NCBI GenBank assembly: GCA_900473415.1
Contig: UCLR01000044.1
Coordinates: forward strand, 1-48,282
Origin: Hyphomicrobiales bacterium
GTDB lineage: Bacteria > Pseudomonadota > Alphaproteobacteria > Rhizobiales > Beijerinckiaceae
Length of the DNA stretch: 48,282 nt
Reading direction: 5' to 3'
The position numbers were made by a program, and so were the translations under genes. Positions 7,738-16,553 of this stretch are shown piece by piece (the first letter of the stretch is position 1; each line of letters begins with the position of its first letter). The notes beneath the pieces were generated by a model, which saw nothing but the letters and a program-made list of their open reading frames with translations, was not told the DNA's origin and made no database searches.

Positions 7738-8772
7738 GTGACCCGTGACCTTGTCCTCGTGACCGGCGGTTCCGGCTTTCTGGCCGGGCACTGTATCCTC
7801 GCCCTGCTGAACGCCGGTCACGACGTCCGAGCGACTTTGCGCTCTCCGGATCGCGAGGCCGGTTTGCGGGAGGCGCTGCGTTCGGCCGGGGTCGAGGCGA
7901 ATGCGCGGCTGCAGGTCGCCATTGCCGACCTGATGGGCGACGAGGGCTGGGACGCGGCCGTGTCAGGCTGCACCTATGTGCTGCATGTCGCTTCGCCTCT
8001 GGCTGCTGCAGCACCGAAGAACGAGGACGAGCTGATCCGTCCGGCGCTGGAGGGCACGTTGCGGGTGCTGCGGGCCGCGCACCGCGCCGGGGTGAAGCGT
8101 GTGGTGCTGACCTCTTCCTTCGCATCGATCGGCTATGGCCGCATGCTGAAGCGCCCCTATGACGAGCGCGATTGGACCGATCCGGCCGCGCCCGGCCTCG
8201 CCGCCTATCCGAAGTCGAAGACGCTGGCCGAGAAGGCGGCCTGGGATTTCGTCGACAGGGAAGGGCAGGGGCTCGAACTCTCCGTCGTGAATCCGGTCGG
8301 CATCTTCGGCCCGCTGCTGGGACCGGACCTCTCGGCCTCGATCCTGCTGGTCAAGACCATGCTGGAAGGGCGGCTCTGGGCGCTGCCCCGGCTGATGTTC
8401 GGCGTGGTCGATGTCCGCGACGTCGCCGATCTGCAGCTGCGGGCGATGGTCGATCCCGCCGCCGCAGGCGAGCGCTTCCTGGCGGTGGCGGGCGATTTCC
8501 TGACGATGCAGGCGATCGCGCAGGCGCTGAAGGACGGGCTCGGCGAGAAGGCCGCCAGGGTCTCGACGCGTCTGTTGCCGGACTGGCTCGTCCGTTTGGC
8601 CGCACGCTTCAGCGCCACCGCCCGGCAGGCGGCGACGCCCGAGCTTGGCCGCGTCAAGAACGCCCGGAGCGCCAAGGCCCAGGCCATGCTCGGCTGGCAG
8701 CCGCGCCCACCCGAGGCAGCCCTCGTCGCGACGGGCGAGAGCCTGCTGCGCTTCGGCCTGGTGAAGCCGTAG
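7738..8772 (+). CDS. NAD(P)-dependent epimerase/dehydratase (dihydroflavonol reductase-like extended SDR)
   Basis: The 344-aa extended short-chain dehydrogenase has the nucleotide-binding motif TGGSGFLAG (residues 9-17), a catalytic serine region LTSSFAS and the Y157-x-x-x-K161 pair in AAYPKSK. The HVASPLA segment and overall plan match the dihydroflavonol-4-reductase/aldehyde reductase branch. Substrate is unknown; reduction of an aldehyde or ketone with NAD(P)H is the family expectation. I chose GTG 7738 because GGAG lies 8 bp upstream; a GTG seven codons earlier has no site. Its stop is 3 bp from the stop of the convergent tctA gene. Confidence 0.87.
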   Translation: MTRDLVLVTGGSGFLAGHCILALLNAGHDVRATLRSPDREAGLREALRSAGVEANARLQVAIADLMGDEGWDAAVSGCTYVLHVASPLAAAAPKNEDELIRPALEGTLRVLRAAHRAGVKRVVLTSSFASIGYGRMLKRPYDERDWTDPAAPGLAAYPKSKTLAEKAAWDFVDREGQGLELSVVNPVGIFGPLLGPDLSASILLVKTMLEGRLWALPRLMFGVVDVRDVADLQLRAMVDPAAAGERFLAVAGDFLTMQAIAQALKDGLGEKAARVSTRLLPDWLVRLAARFSATARQAATPELGRVKNARSAKAQAMLGWQPRPPEAALVATGESLLRFGLVKP

Positions 8773-8775
8773 AGC

Positions 8776-10275
8776 CTAGTCCTCCGAGGCCTTGAAGCGA
8801 TTCAGTCCGCTCATCACGAAGGGCGCGACCAGAGCGACGAAGGCGATGCCGAGCAGCGTTGCCGAGCCCGGATTTTCCAGCAGGATCATCGGGTCGCCCA
8901 AGCTGATCTGGAGCGCCCGGCGCAACTGCTGCTCCGCCATCGGCCCGAGGATAAGCCCGACCACCATCGGCGCCACGGGGTAGTCGTAGCGGCGCATCAG
9001 ATAGCCGAGAAAGCCGAAGGCGAAGAGCATGGCGAGCTCGACCGGCGAGCCGTTCACTGCCAGCGTGCCCATTGTCGAGAAGACGAGGATGCCGGCATAG
9101 AGCCAGGGCTGCGGAATGGCGAGGAGCCGCACCCAGAGGCCGATCAGCGGCAGGTTCAGAATCACCAGCATCACGTTCGCGATGAAGAGCGAGGCGATCA
9201 GGCCCCAGACCAGATCGGGCTTCTCGGCGAAGAGCAGCGGGCCGGGGTTGAGCCCGTATTGCTGGAAGCCGGCGAGCATGATTGCCGCCGTCGCCGAGGT
9301 CGGCAGTCCGAGCGTCAGCAATGGCACGAGCGTGCCGGCGGCGGAGGCGTTGTTGGCGGCCTCCGGTCCGGCGACGCCCTCGATCGCGCCCTTGCCGAAC
9401 TCCTCCGGATATTTGCAGAGCCGCTTCTCGGTCGAATAGCTCAGGAAGGTCGGAACCTCGGCGCCGCCCGCCGGCAGCGCCCCGATCGGGAAGCCGAAGG
9501 CCGTGCCGCGCAACCAGGGCGCCCAGGAGCGCTTCCAGTCCTGCTTCGTCATCCACAGCGAGCCCTTGATCGGGATGATCTCCTCAGGGTCGCGGAAGCG
9601 CTTGGAGGCGACGTAGAACGCCTCGCCCACGGCGAAGAGGCCGACGGCGAGCGTCGTCACCTCGACGCCATTGAGCAGCTCCGGCACGCCGAAGGTCAGC
9701 CGCGCCTGGCCGGTCAGCTTGTCGATACCGACCAGCCCCAGCGTGATGCCGAGGAAGAGGCTGGTGAGGCCGCGCAGCGGCGAGTCGCCGAAGGTCGCCG
9801 AGACGGTGACGAAGGCGACGATCATCAGCGCGAAATAGTCCCAGGGGCCGAAATGCACCGCGACCTCGACCAGCCAGGGCGCCAGGAAGGCGAGCCCGAT
9901 GGTGGCGATCAGGCCAGCCACGAAGGAGCCGATCGCCGAGGTTGCGAGCGCGGGGCCGCCGCGGCCGGCCTTCGCCATCTTCGAGCCTTCCAGCGCGGTG
10001 GCGAGCGAGGCGCTTTCGCCGGGTGCATTCAGCAGGATGGCAGTGGTCGAGCCGCCATACATGCCGCCGTAATAGATGCCGGCGAACATGATGAGCGAGC
10101 CGGCCGGGTCGAGCTTGAAGGTCACCGGCAGCAGGAGCGCGACCGTCAGCGCCGGGCCGATGCCGGGCAGCACGCCGACGGCGGTGCCGAGGAAGACGCC
10201 GATCAGGCAGAACAGCATCTTGGAGGGCGCAAGCGCGACGGTGAAGCCGTGGAGCAGGGAGAGCAAGGTATCCAT
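8776..10275 (-). CDS. tctA: Tripartite tricarboxylate transporter large permease TctA
   Basis: The 499-aa protein has about twelve membrane segments and the family motif GVLPGIGPALTVALLLP near residue 35, followed by IYYGGMYGGSTTAILLNAPGE, the conserved glycine-rich loop of TctA. It is the main membrane subunit of a binding-protein-dependent secondary importer for tri- or dicarboxylates, driven by the ion gradient. It is the last gene of tctC-tctB-tctA, starting 14 bp after tctB. The substrate cannot be told from sequence; citrate, tartrate and phthalate-type acids are known for the family. Confidence 0.94.
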   Translation of the reverse strand: MDTLLSLLHGFTVALAPSKMLFCLIGVFLGTAVGVLPGIGPALTVALLLPVTFKLDPAGSLIMFAGIYYGGMYGGSTTAILLNAPGESASLATALEGSKMAKAGRGGPALATSAIGSFVAGLIATIGLAFLAPWLVEVAVHFGPWDYFALMIVAFVTVSATFGDSPLRGLTSLFLGITLGLVGIDKLTGQARLTFGVPELLNGVEVTTLAVGLFAVGEAFYVASKRFRDPEEIIPIKGSLWMTKQDWKRSWAPWLRGTAFGFPIGALPAGGAEVPTFLSYSTEKRLCKYPEEFGKGAIEGVAGPEAANNASAAGTLVPLLTLGLPTSATAAIMLAGFQQYGLNPGPLLFAEKPDLVWGLIASLFIANVMLVILNLPLIGLWVRLLAIPQPWLYAGILVFSTMGTLAVNGSPVELAMLFAFGFLGYLMRRYDYPVAPMVVGLILGPMAEQQLRRALQISLGDPMILLENPGSATLLGIAFVALVAPFVMSGLNRFKASED

Positions 10276-10289
10276 GGTTGGGCTCTCCC

Positions 10290-10769
10290 TTAGAGGAACA
10301 GGCGCTCGAGCGGCCCCGACGGCAGGATCAGTGTCAGGAGCTTGGCGAAGACGAGAAAGATGACGAGGCCGAGCACGAAGCCGATCGCGGCGTCGATGAG
10401 CAGCGCCCGCCGCCCCATGCCGCGGGCGGTGCAGGCGAAGAGCGCCGCGATGGCGATGACAAAGCCGCCGCCTAGCGCGATGCAGGCGATCAGGAAGGCG
10501 AGGCCGCCTGCGATCCAGAGCAGGGCCTTGCTGTCGGCCTCCTCCGGCGCGGGCAGACCTTCGCGAAACGCGACGACGAAATGCGCAAGGCCCAGGATGA
10601 CGAGTCCGGCAGCGACGACATAAGGCACGGCGGTGGGCCCGACGCCGTAGGTGGAGGTAATGGTCTGCTGCGAGGCGTCGTGGCCGACCAGCGCGGCGAC
10701 GATCAGTAGCAGCACGCCCACGATCAGGGCCGGCTTGTTGGCGGCTGCCTTGCGTGTCTCGTTCGTCAT
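10290..10769 (-). CDS. tctB: Tripartite tricarboxylate transporter small permease TctB
   Basis: The 159-aa protein has four hydrophobic segments: about 12-30, 47-68, 84-106 and 120-145. Order and size match TctB, the poorly conserved small subunit that pairs with TctA. The start ATG is at 10769. It lies between tctC and tctA in the same direction; sequence similarity between TctB proteins is low, so the call rests largely on topology and position. Confidence 0.85.
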   Translation of the reverse strand: MTNETRKAAANKPALIVGVLLLIVAALVGHDASQQTITSTYGVGPTAVPYVVAAGLVILGLAHFVVAFREGLPAPEEADSKALLWIAGGLAFLIACIALGGGFVIAIAALFACTARGMGRRALLIDAAIGFVLGLVIFLVFAKLLTLILPSGPLERLFL

Positions 10770-10793
10770 GGCGTTCCCGCTGTGGAATCTGCG

Positions 10794-10823
10794 GAGAGAA
10801 AAGGGGCCGGTTTCCCGGCCCCT
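10794..10823 (-). terminator. Hairpin between tctC and tctB, possible partial terminator
   Basis: A perfect 9-bp stem (AGGGGCCGG at 10802-10810 with its complement at 10815-10823, loop of 4) is followed on the minus strand by TTT-CTCTC. It sits 25 bp after tctC and before tctB. It could end most transcripts after tctC or protect its 3' end, giving more binding protein than permease. Confidence 0.6.
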
Positions 10824-10848
10824 GACTGGGTTTGGCGTCGAGTCTGGC

Positions 10849-11814
10849 TTACTTCACCAGGCCGACTTCGGTCATGACCTTGGAAACGCGTTCGATCTCG
10901 GCCTTCAGGAAGGTGTCGAAGGCGGCGCCGGCGAGGAAGGAATCGTCCCAGCCGCGGGCCTTCAGGATCTCCTGCCACTCCTTCGACTTCACCATCTTCT
11001 CGACCGTGTCGATCAGGGCCTTGGTCTGATCGGCGGAGAGGCCGGGAGGAGCAACGACCGAGCGCCAGTTCAGGAGTTCGAGATCGATGCCCTGCTCCTT
11101 CAGCGTCGGCGCGTCCGGCGCGTTCTCGAGGCGCTTGGACGAGGACACGGCGAGCACGCGCAGCTTGCCGGCCTTGATCTGGCCTTCGAACTCGCCATAG
11201 CCGGAGACGCCGGCCGTGACGCGCCCGCCGAGCATGGCCGCGAGAGCCTCGCCGCCACCCGAGAACGGAATGTAGTTGATCTTCTTGGCGTCGGCGCCGA
11301 CTGCCTGCGCGAACAGCGCGGCGAGGATGTGGTCCGTGCCGCCGGCCGAGCCGCCGGCCCAGGTCACCTTGGCCGGATCGGCCTTCAGGCGATCGGCCAG
11401 GTCCTTGGCGGTCTTGAGCGGCGAATCCGCCGGTACGACGATGACCTCGGCCTCGGCGGTCAGGCGCGCGATCGGAGTCACCTGCGTCAGGTTCACCGGC
11501 GACTTGTTGAGCAGGATGGCGCCGACCATGACGAAGCCGTTGACCATCAGCTGGTCGCCCTGGCCCTTGGCGCCGATCAGCTGCGCGAGACCGATGGTGC
11601 CGCCTGCGCCAGTCACGTTCGTCACCTGCACGCTCTTGACGATGCCGGCCGTGGTCAGCGCCTGCTGCATCGAGCGGGCCGTGCCGTCCCAGCCGCCGCC
11701 GGGTGCCGCGGGGGCCATGATCTTCAGTTCATTCAGCTGGGCAAAGGCCGCGGTGGAGAAGGCGGCGAGCGCCACAGCCGTCACGGCCGTGCGCTTCAGG
11801 ATGGATGTCAGCAT
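10849..11814 (-). CDS. tctC: Tripartite tricarboxylate transporter substrate-binding protein TctC (Bug family)
   Basis: The 321-aa periplasmic binding protein has a signal peptide (about 1-25, cut after AFA). The Bug-family N-terminal motif APAAPGGGWDGTAR, which lines the ligand pocket, and the central GGSAGGTDH motif are present. The ATG at 11814 has a strong GGAGGA site; a longer frame upstream has none. First gene of tctCBA; a hairpin separates it from tctB. The substrate is presumably a carboxylate. Confidence 0.93.
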   Translation of the reverse strand: MLTSILKRTAVTAVALAAFSTAAFAQLNELKIMAPAAPGGGWDGTARSMQQALTTAGIVKSVQVTNVTGAGGTIGLAQLIGAKGQGDQLMVNGFVMVGAILLNKSPVNLTQVTPIARLTAEAEVIVVPADSPLKTAKDLADRLKADPAKVTWAGGSAGGTDHILAALFAQAVGADAKKINYIPFSGGGEALAAMLGGRVTAGVSGYGEFEGQIKAGKLRVLAVSSSKRLENAPDAPTLKEQGIDLELLNWRSVVAPPGLSADQTKALIDTVEKMVKSKEWQEILKARGWDDSFLAGAAFDTFLKAEIERVSKVMTEVGLVK

Positions 11815-12056
11815 AGTGTCCTCCGCTAGCGGGCTTTCCCGCGGGTTTCTTTTAAGGCGCGGGTCGCCTCGGTGACTGCGCCTGTGGCACCGCGCCGCGC
11901 CGTTCGTCAATTCCTCTGGGCCGACAATCCAGAGTCAAGGTTTTTCGGCGATCGAAGGCTTTCGAGACGGTTGCTCAGTCTTTCATCCTACGACTGACGG
12001 GCGCCATCGCGAGAAGCCTCTGGCAGCCCCGGGCACGATCGCGTAAGCGCGAGGCC

Positions 12057-13304
12057 ATGAGCCAACCTGCCTCCGCCATGCCGGTCTCTCCTCTGCTGCC
12101 GCTCCGTCTGGCGCGCGCCGGATACGTCCTGCTGGCCGCGCTGCCGCTGGCGATGTGGATCGCCAACCGCTCGTCACCGCTGGTCCTCGGGCTCGCGGCG
12201 CTCTGCTTCATCGCATCTGCCGTGGCGGAGGAGGGCTGGCCCGCCTTTCTGCGGCGCATCCTGGTCTTGCTGCGCAGTCCGGTCGGCATGAGCCTCTGCG
12301 CCTTCCTCGTCTGGTCGCTGGCGACGATCGCCTGGAGCCATCGGCCGGCTCAGAGCTTCGCGGCCTGGGGCGAGCTCGCGCTGCCGCTGGCGAGCGGTTT
12401 CGTCATTGCCGCGAGCGGCCGCTTCCGCCCCGGTCGGACCGAGAGCCGGGCGCTTGCGGTCGCGCTCATTGCCGCTGCCGCCTTCATGCTGGCGGAGCTG
12501 GCGAGCGATCTGTCGGTCCGGATCGCGCTCGGCATCGGCAGGCAGATGACCTACATCTTCAACCGCCCGGCGCTGACCTGCCTGATGCTTCTGCCGGCCG
12601 CCGCTGCCGGCCTGCTCGCCGTCCGGGATCGATCCCCGCTCGACTGGCTACTCTTTGGCGCCCTGATCTTCGTCGTCGGCGCGATCTCGCTCGACTCGGA
12701 GAGCGGTGCGGCGGCCTTCGGGCTGCTGATCCTCCTCACCTCATGGCTCGCGGCACGCCTGCTGCCGCGCCTGATGCTGGCACTCGTCACTCTCGGCTTC
12801 GTCGCGACGATAGTGCTGGCGCCGGTGATGGGGCGGCTCGGCGACGAGGCCATGCCGCCATCGCTGCACCAGCGGCTCGCCAATTCCCATTCCCGCGACC
12901 GGGTCGACATCTGGCTGAGCTTCGGCGAGGCGATCATGGCCCGCCCGCTGCTGGGCTCGGGCTTCGGCACCTCGCCGACGCTGGATCGGCACCCGGTGGC
13001 GCTTGAAGTTTCGCCCCCGCGCCGCCAATTGCTCGCGGTCGGGCATCCGCACAGCGCGCCGGTGCAGGCCTGGGTCGAGACCGGCGCCGTCGGAGCGGCT
13101 TTGCTCGCCTTCGCCGGCCTCGCCTTCCTCTGGCGCCTGCGACGGCTGCCGGCATCGGCGCTCGCGCCGCGGCTGGCGCTGGCGGCGGCGGCCTTCGGGG
13201 TGGCGACGGTGGCGCATGGAGCCTGGCAGGGCTGGTGGATCGCGGCGCTGGCGCTGGCGGCGGCGTGGCTCTATCGGGCCGTGCCGGAAGACGACGAGGC
13301 ATGA
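12057..13304 (+). CDS. O-antigen ligase/polymerase family membrane protein (Wzy_C)
   Basis: The 415-aa protein has ten or more membrane segments and one larger periplasmic loop (about residues 255-330). Within this loop HSRDRVDIWLSFGEAIMARP and LGSGFGT, then HPHSAPVQAWVETGAVGA, match the Wzy_C/WaaL motif with its key arginine and histidine. Such proteins join or polymerise undecaprenyl-linked glycans at the periplasmic face. No other glycan genes are adjacent, so the acceptor is unknown. ATG 12057 follows GAGG. The glutathione reductase gene begins 9 bp after its stop, so the two may be co-transcribed although functionally unrelated. Confidence 0.85.
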   Translation: MSQPASAMPVSPLLPLRLARAGYVLLAALPLAMWIANRSSPLVLGLAALCFIASAVAEEGWPAFLRRILVLLRSPVGMSLCAFLVWSLATIAWSHRPAQSFAAWGELALPLASGFVIAASGRFRPGRTESRALAVALIAAAAFMLAELASDLSVRIALGIGRQMTYIFNRPALTCLMLLPAAAAGLLAVRDRSPLDWLLFGALIFVVGAISLDSESGAAAFGLLILLTSWLAARLLPRLMLALVTLGFVATIVLAPVMGRLGDEAMPPSLHQRLANSHSRDRVDIWLSFGEAIMARPLLGSGFGTSPTLDRHPVALEVSPPRRQLLAVGHPHSAPVQAWVETGAVGAALLAFAGLAFLWRLRRLPASALAPRLALAAAAFGVATVAHGAWQGWWIAALALAAAWLYRAVPEDDEA

Positions 13305-13313
13305 GAGGATCAC

Positions 13314-14684
13314 ATGGCTGAATACGACGTCGATCTCTTCGTCATCGGTGCAGGCTCGGGCGGCACGCGTGCGGCTCGCATTGCCTCTGGTCACGGTGCC
13401 CGCGTCATGATCGCGGAAGCGGACCGCATCGGCGGCACCTGCGTCATCCGCGGCTGCGTGCCGAAGAAGCTCTTCGTCTATGCCAGCCGCTTCATGGACG
13501 ATTTCGAGGACGCTGCCGGCTTTGGCTGGACGCTCCCGGAAAAGCCGGTCTTCGACTGGCCGACGCTGCGCGATGCCGTTGCGAACGAGGTCACCCGCCT
13601 CTCCGGCCTCTACCGCAAGGGTCTCGAGGGCGCGAAGGTCGAGATCCGCGAGGAGCGCGCCGTCATCGAGGGCGCCCATACCGTTCGGCTGACCAAGAGC
13701 GGGCAGGCTGTCAGCGCGCGCCATATCCTCGTCGCGACCGGCGGCTGGCCGTCCTTCGATCCGCCGATCCCGGGCGGCGAGCTCGGCATCTCCTCCAACG
13801 AGGTCTTCCATCTGCCGTCCCTGCCGAAGCGCATGCTGGTGGTCGGCGGCGGCTATATTGCGCTGGAGTTCGCCAGCGTCTTCGCCCGGCTCGGTGTGGC
13901 CGTGACCGTGCTCCATCGCGGCGACAACATCCTGCGCGGCTTTGACGAGGATGTCCGCAACCGCCTGCGCGATGCGCTGAAGGAGGCTGGCATCGCAATG
14001 CGCCTCGGCTGCACCATCGAGCGCATCGAGGAACTGGCGGATGGCACCCGCCGCGCCCATTGCGCGACCGGCGCGCCGATCGACGCCGACGTCGTCCTCG
14101 TTGCGACCGGCCGCCGGCCGAACACCCGAGGGCTGGGCTTGGAGAAGGCCGGCGTTGCGCTAGGTCCGTTGGGCGAGATCGAGGTCGATGCCGCCTCGAC
14201 CAGCAGCGTGCCGTCGGTCCATGCAGTCGGCGACGTCACCAACCGGGTCAACTTGACGCCGGTCGCGATCCGCGAGGGGCATGCCTTCGCGGACTCGACC
14301 TTCGGCAGCAAACGCTGGACGGTTGATCACGGCACGGTCGCCTCCGCCGTCTTTACGACGCCGGAGATCGGCACCGTCGGCTTGTCGGAAACGCAGGCCG
14401 TCGCTGCCGGCCATGAGGTTCGCATCTTCGAGTCCGGCTTCCGCCCGATGAAGGCGACGATCTCCGGCCGGCACGAGCGGACCTACATGAAGATCGTCGT
14501 CGATGCGAAGACGGACCGCGTGCTCGGCGTCCATATGCTCGGCCACGACGCCGGCGAGATCGTCCAGTCCGTCGCCATCGCCGTGACGATGGGCGCGACC
14601 AAGGCCGATTTCGACCGCACCGTCGCGCTGCATCCCAGCGCCGCGGAAGAACTCGTGACGATGAGGACACCGCGGGCTGGGTAG
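13314..14684 (+). CDS. gor: Glutathione-disulfide reductase
   Basis: The 456-aa flavoenzyme has the FAD motif IGAGSGGTRAAR (11-22), redox-active disulfide C43-V-I-R-G-C48 in GGTCVIRGCVPKK, NADPH-binding GGGYIALEFA, the second FAD motif with VGDV, and the C-terminal catalytic H440-P-x-A-A-E445. It keeps glutathione reduced in the cytosol using NADPH. The VIRGCVPKK form is typical of glutathione rather than lipoamide or mercuric reductases. The ribosome-binding site AGAGGATC precedes ATG 13314. Confidence 0.95.
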   Translation: MAEYDVDLFVIGAGSGGTRAARIASGHGARVMIAEADRIGGTCVIRGCVPKKLFVYASRFMDDFEDAAGFGWTLPEKPVFDWPTLRDAVANEVTRLSGLYRKGLEGAKVEIREERAVIEGAHTVRLTKSGQAVSARHILVATGGWPSFDPPIPGGELGISSNEVFHLPSLPKRMLVVGGGYIALEFASVFARLGVAVTVLHRGDNILRGFDEDVRNRLRDALKEAGIAMRLGCTIERIEELADGTRRAHCATGAPIDADVVLVATGRRPNTRGLGLEKAGVALGPLGEIEVDAASTSSVPSVHAVGDVTNRVNLTPVAIREGHAFADSTFGSKRWTVDHGTVASAVFTTPEIGTVGLSETQAVAAGHEVRIFESGFRPMKATISGRHERTYMKIVVDAKTDRVLGVHMLGHDAGEIVQSVAIAVTMGATKADFDRTVALHPSAAEELVTMRTPRAG

Positions 14685-14715
14685 GGCCGGCCGGGTTCAG
14701 CGCTCTCGCAGGCAC

Positions 14716-14770
14716 TTGAATCAACCTGCGAAGAGATTGAATCAACGTGGCAAGCCGCTGAATCAAGTTG
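14716..14770. repeat. Three direct repeats with 21-bp period upstream of the DAHP synthase gene
   Basis: TGAATCAA occurs at 14717-14724, 14738-14745 and 14759-14766, exactly 21 bp apart, with similar flanks (TTGAATCAAC in the first two). Two helical turns of spacing would put all copies on one face of DNA. They lie about 190 bp before the DAHP synthase start. They could be protein-binding sites or simply a small tandem duplication. Confidence 0.6.
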
Positions 14771-14957
14771 GCAGCACAAGCCGCCATCCCCTTGCGAAGA
14801 ATCGCCTTTCCGGCGCCGGCTGTGGCGCGGCCGCAGCGGTGCCGAAGAAGGCTTTGGAGACGGTGGTCATTCCGCCGGCATGGGTGTATAGCCGCCCCTT
14901 CGCGCCATGAACGAGGTTAACACGCGCGATCTTCGAAAGATCAGGAGCAAGAATCCC

Positions 14958-16343
14958 ATGTCCGAGCGGTGGACGCCCGATAGCTGGAGGGCAAGGCCCG
15001 TCCAGCAGATTCCGGAATATCCGGACCAGGCAGCCTTGAAGGCGGTTGAGCAGCAGCTCGCCGGCTTTCCGCCGCTCGTTTTTGCAGGCGAGGCGCGCAA
15101 GCTCAAACGGGCGTTGGGCAAGGTCGCGGCCGGCGAGGCCTTCCTCCTTCAGGGCGGCGACTGCGCGGAGAGCTTCGCCGAGCATTCCGCCGACAATATC
15201 CGCGACTTCTTCCGTCTCTTCCTGCAGATGGCGGTGGTGCTGACCTTCGCCGGCGGCTCGCCGGTGGTGAAGGTCGGCCGCATCGCGGGCCAGTTCGCCA
15301 AGCCGCGTTCGGCGCCGAGCGAGACGATCGGCGGTGTCGAGCTGCCGAGCTACAAGGGAGACATCGTCAACGACATCGCCTTCACCGAGGAAGCGCGCAC
15401 CCCCGATCCGCGTCGTCAGCTCGAGGCCTATCGCCAGTCGGCGGCGACGCTCAACCTGATCCGCGCCTTCGCGACCGGCGGCTATGCCAACCTCGACAAC
15501 GCGCATCGCTGGATGCTCGGCTTCGTCAAGGACAGCCCGCAGTCGCATCGCTATCAGGAAGTCGCCGAGCGTATCACCGAGGCGCTGGAATTCATGCGCG
15601 CCATCGGCATCGATCCGGAGACCCATCCGGAGATGCGCACGACCGACTTCTACACCAGCCACGAAGCGCTGCTGCTCGGCTTCGAGCAGGCGATGACGCG
15701 TACGGATTCGACGACCGGCGAGTGGTACGACACCTCCGGACACATGGTCTGGATCGGTGACCGCACGCGCCAGATCGACCACGCCCATGTCGAGTTCTTC
15801 CGCGGCATCAAGAACCCGATCGGTCTGAAGTGCGGACCCTCCACCACCGTGGACGGGCTGCTCAAGCTGATCGATGTGCTCGATCCGCAGAACCAGCCCG
15901 GCCGGCTGACGCTGATCGCTCGCTTCGGCGCCGACAAGGTCTTCGACAACCTGCCGGCTCTGGTGCGCGCGACGAAGCGCGAGGGCCGCAACGTCGTCTG
16001 GTCCTGCGATCCGATGCACGGCAACACGGTCAAGGCCGCCAGCGGCTACAAGACCCGGCCGTTCGACCTGATCCTCGGCGAGGTGAAGAACTTCTTCGCC
16101 GTCCATCAGGCGGAAGGCACCTTTGCCGGCGGCCTGCATCTGGAAATGACGGGCAAGAACGTCACCGAATGCACCGGCGGCGCCCGCGGCATGACAGACG
16201 CGGACCTCAACGACCGTTACCACACGGTCTGCGACCCCCGCCTCAATGCCGAGCAGGCTCTGGAGCTCGCCTTCATTGTCGCGGAACTGGTCAAGCGCGA
16301 TCGTGCCGGCCGCACGAAGCCGCATGTCGAGGCGGCCGAGTAA
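14958..16343 (+). CDS. aroG: Class II 3-deoxy-D-arabino-heptulosonate 7-phosphate synthase
   Basis: The 461-aa enzyme joins phosphoenolpyruvate and erythrose 4-phosphate, the first step of the shikimate pathway. It is the plant/mycobacterial type II form: LQGGDCAESF (metal-binding Cys), PVVKVGRIAGQFAKPRS, IGDRTRQIDHAHVEFFRG, NPIGLKCGPS, and WSCDPMHGNT with the conserved metal-binding His and Glu further on (HLEMTG). It has no obvious extra regulatory domain. The ATG at 14958 fits the family N-terminus (WTPDSWR) and has AGGAG 12 bp upstream; an in-frame ATG 17 codons earlier is possible. A strong terminator follows. The repeats at 14716-14770 lie upstream. Confidence 0.95.
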   Translation: MSERWTPDSWRARPVQQIPEYPDQAALKAVEQQLAGFPPLVFAGEARKLKRALGKVAAGEAFLLQGGDCAESFAEHSADNIRDFFRLFLQMAVVLTFAGGSPVVKVGRIAGQFAKPRSAPSETIGGVELPSYKGDIVNDIAFTEEARTPDPRRQLEAYRQSAATLNLIRAFATGGYANLDNAHRWMLGFVKDSPQSHRYQEVAERITEALEFMRAIGIDPETHPEMRTTDFYTSHEALLLGFEQAMTRTDSTTGEWYDTSGHMVWIGDRTRQIDHAHVEFFRGIKNPIGLKCGPSTTVDGLLKLIDVLDPQNQPGRLTLIARFGADKVFDNLPALVRATKREGRNVVWSCDPMHGNTVKAASGYKTRPFDLILGEVKNFFAVHQAEGTFAGGLHLEMTGKNVTECTGGARGMTDADLNDRYHTVCDPRLNAEQALELAFIVAELVKRDRAGRTKPHVEAAE

Positions 16344-16370
16344 GCGTCCTCGCATTCCTGCAGAGACGAG

Positions 16371-16400
16371 AAAGGCCGGGGCGACCCGGCCTTTTTGTTT
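16371..16400 (+). terminator. Rho-independent terminator of the DAHP synthase gene
   Basis: A perfect 10-bp stem, AAAGGCCGGG (16371-16380) with CCCGGCCTTT (16385-16394), has a 4-nt loop and continues into TTGTTT. It starts 27 bp past the stop codon. Confidence 0.9.
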
Positions 16401-16506
16401 CCGTCAGTTGCGGGCGGGCTGCGCCGATCGTGCCGAAGCATCCGCGCTCCGGCTGGCGTCGTACGAGCTGGGTCAACGTTGGTGCGAAGCCCAACGGATA
16501 CGTAAA

Positions 16507-16524
16507 GCCGGGGTCGCCCCCGGT
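16507..16524 (-). terminator. Possible terminator of the outer-membrane protein gene
   Basis: A 6-bp stem CCGGGG/CCCCGG with loop TCGC is followed on the minus strand by CTTTACG. It lies 30 bp past the stop of the beta-barrel gene; the T run is short, so the call is weak. Confidence 0.4.
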
Positions 16525-16553
16525 CCTCCTGGCTGTTCGATTTCCGCGGAAGC

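Noticed and set aside
14711..14778. CRISPR-like array
   Set aside because: The repeat unit is only 8-10 bp with three copies; too short and too few for CRISPR, and no cas genes.
14763..16355. Minus-strand open frame opposite the DAHP synthase gene
   Set aside because: Mirror of a well-identified enzyme gene, with low-complexity sequence and no ribosome-binding site.
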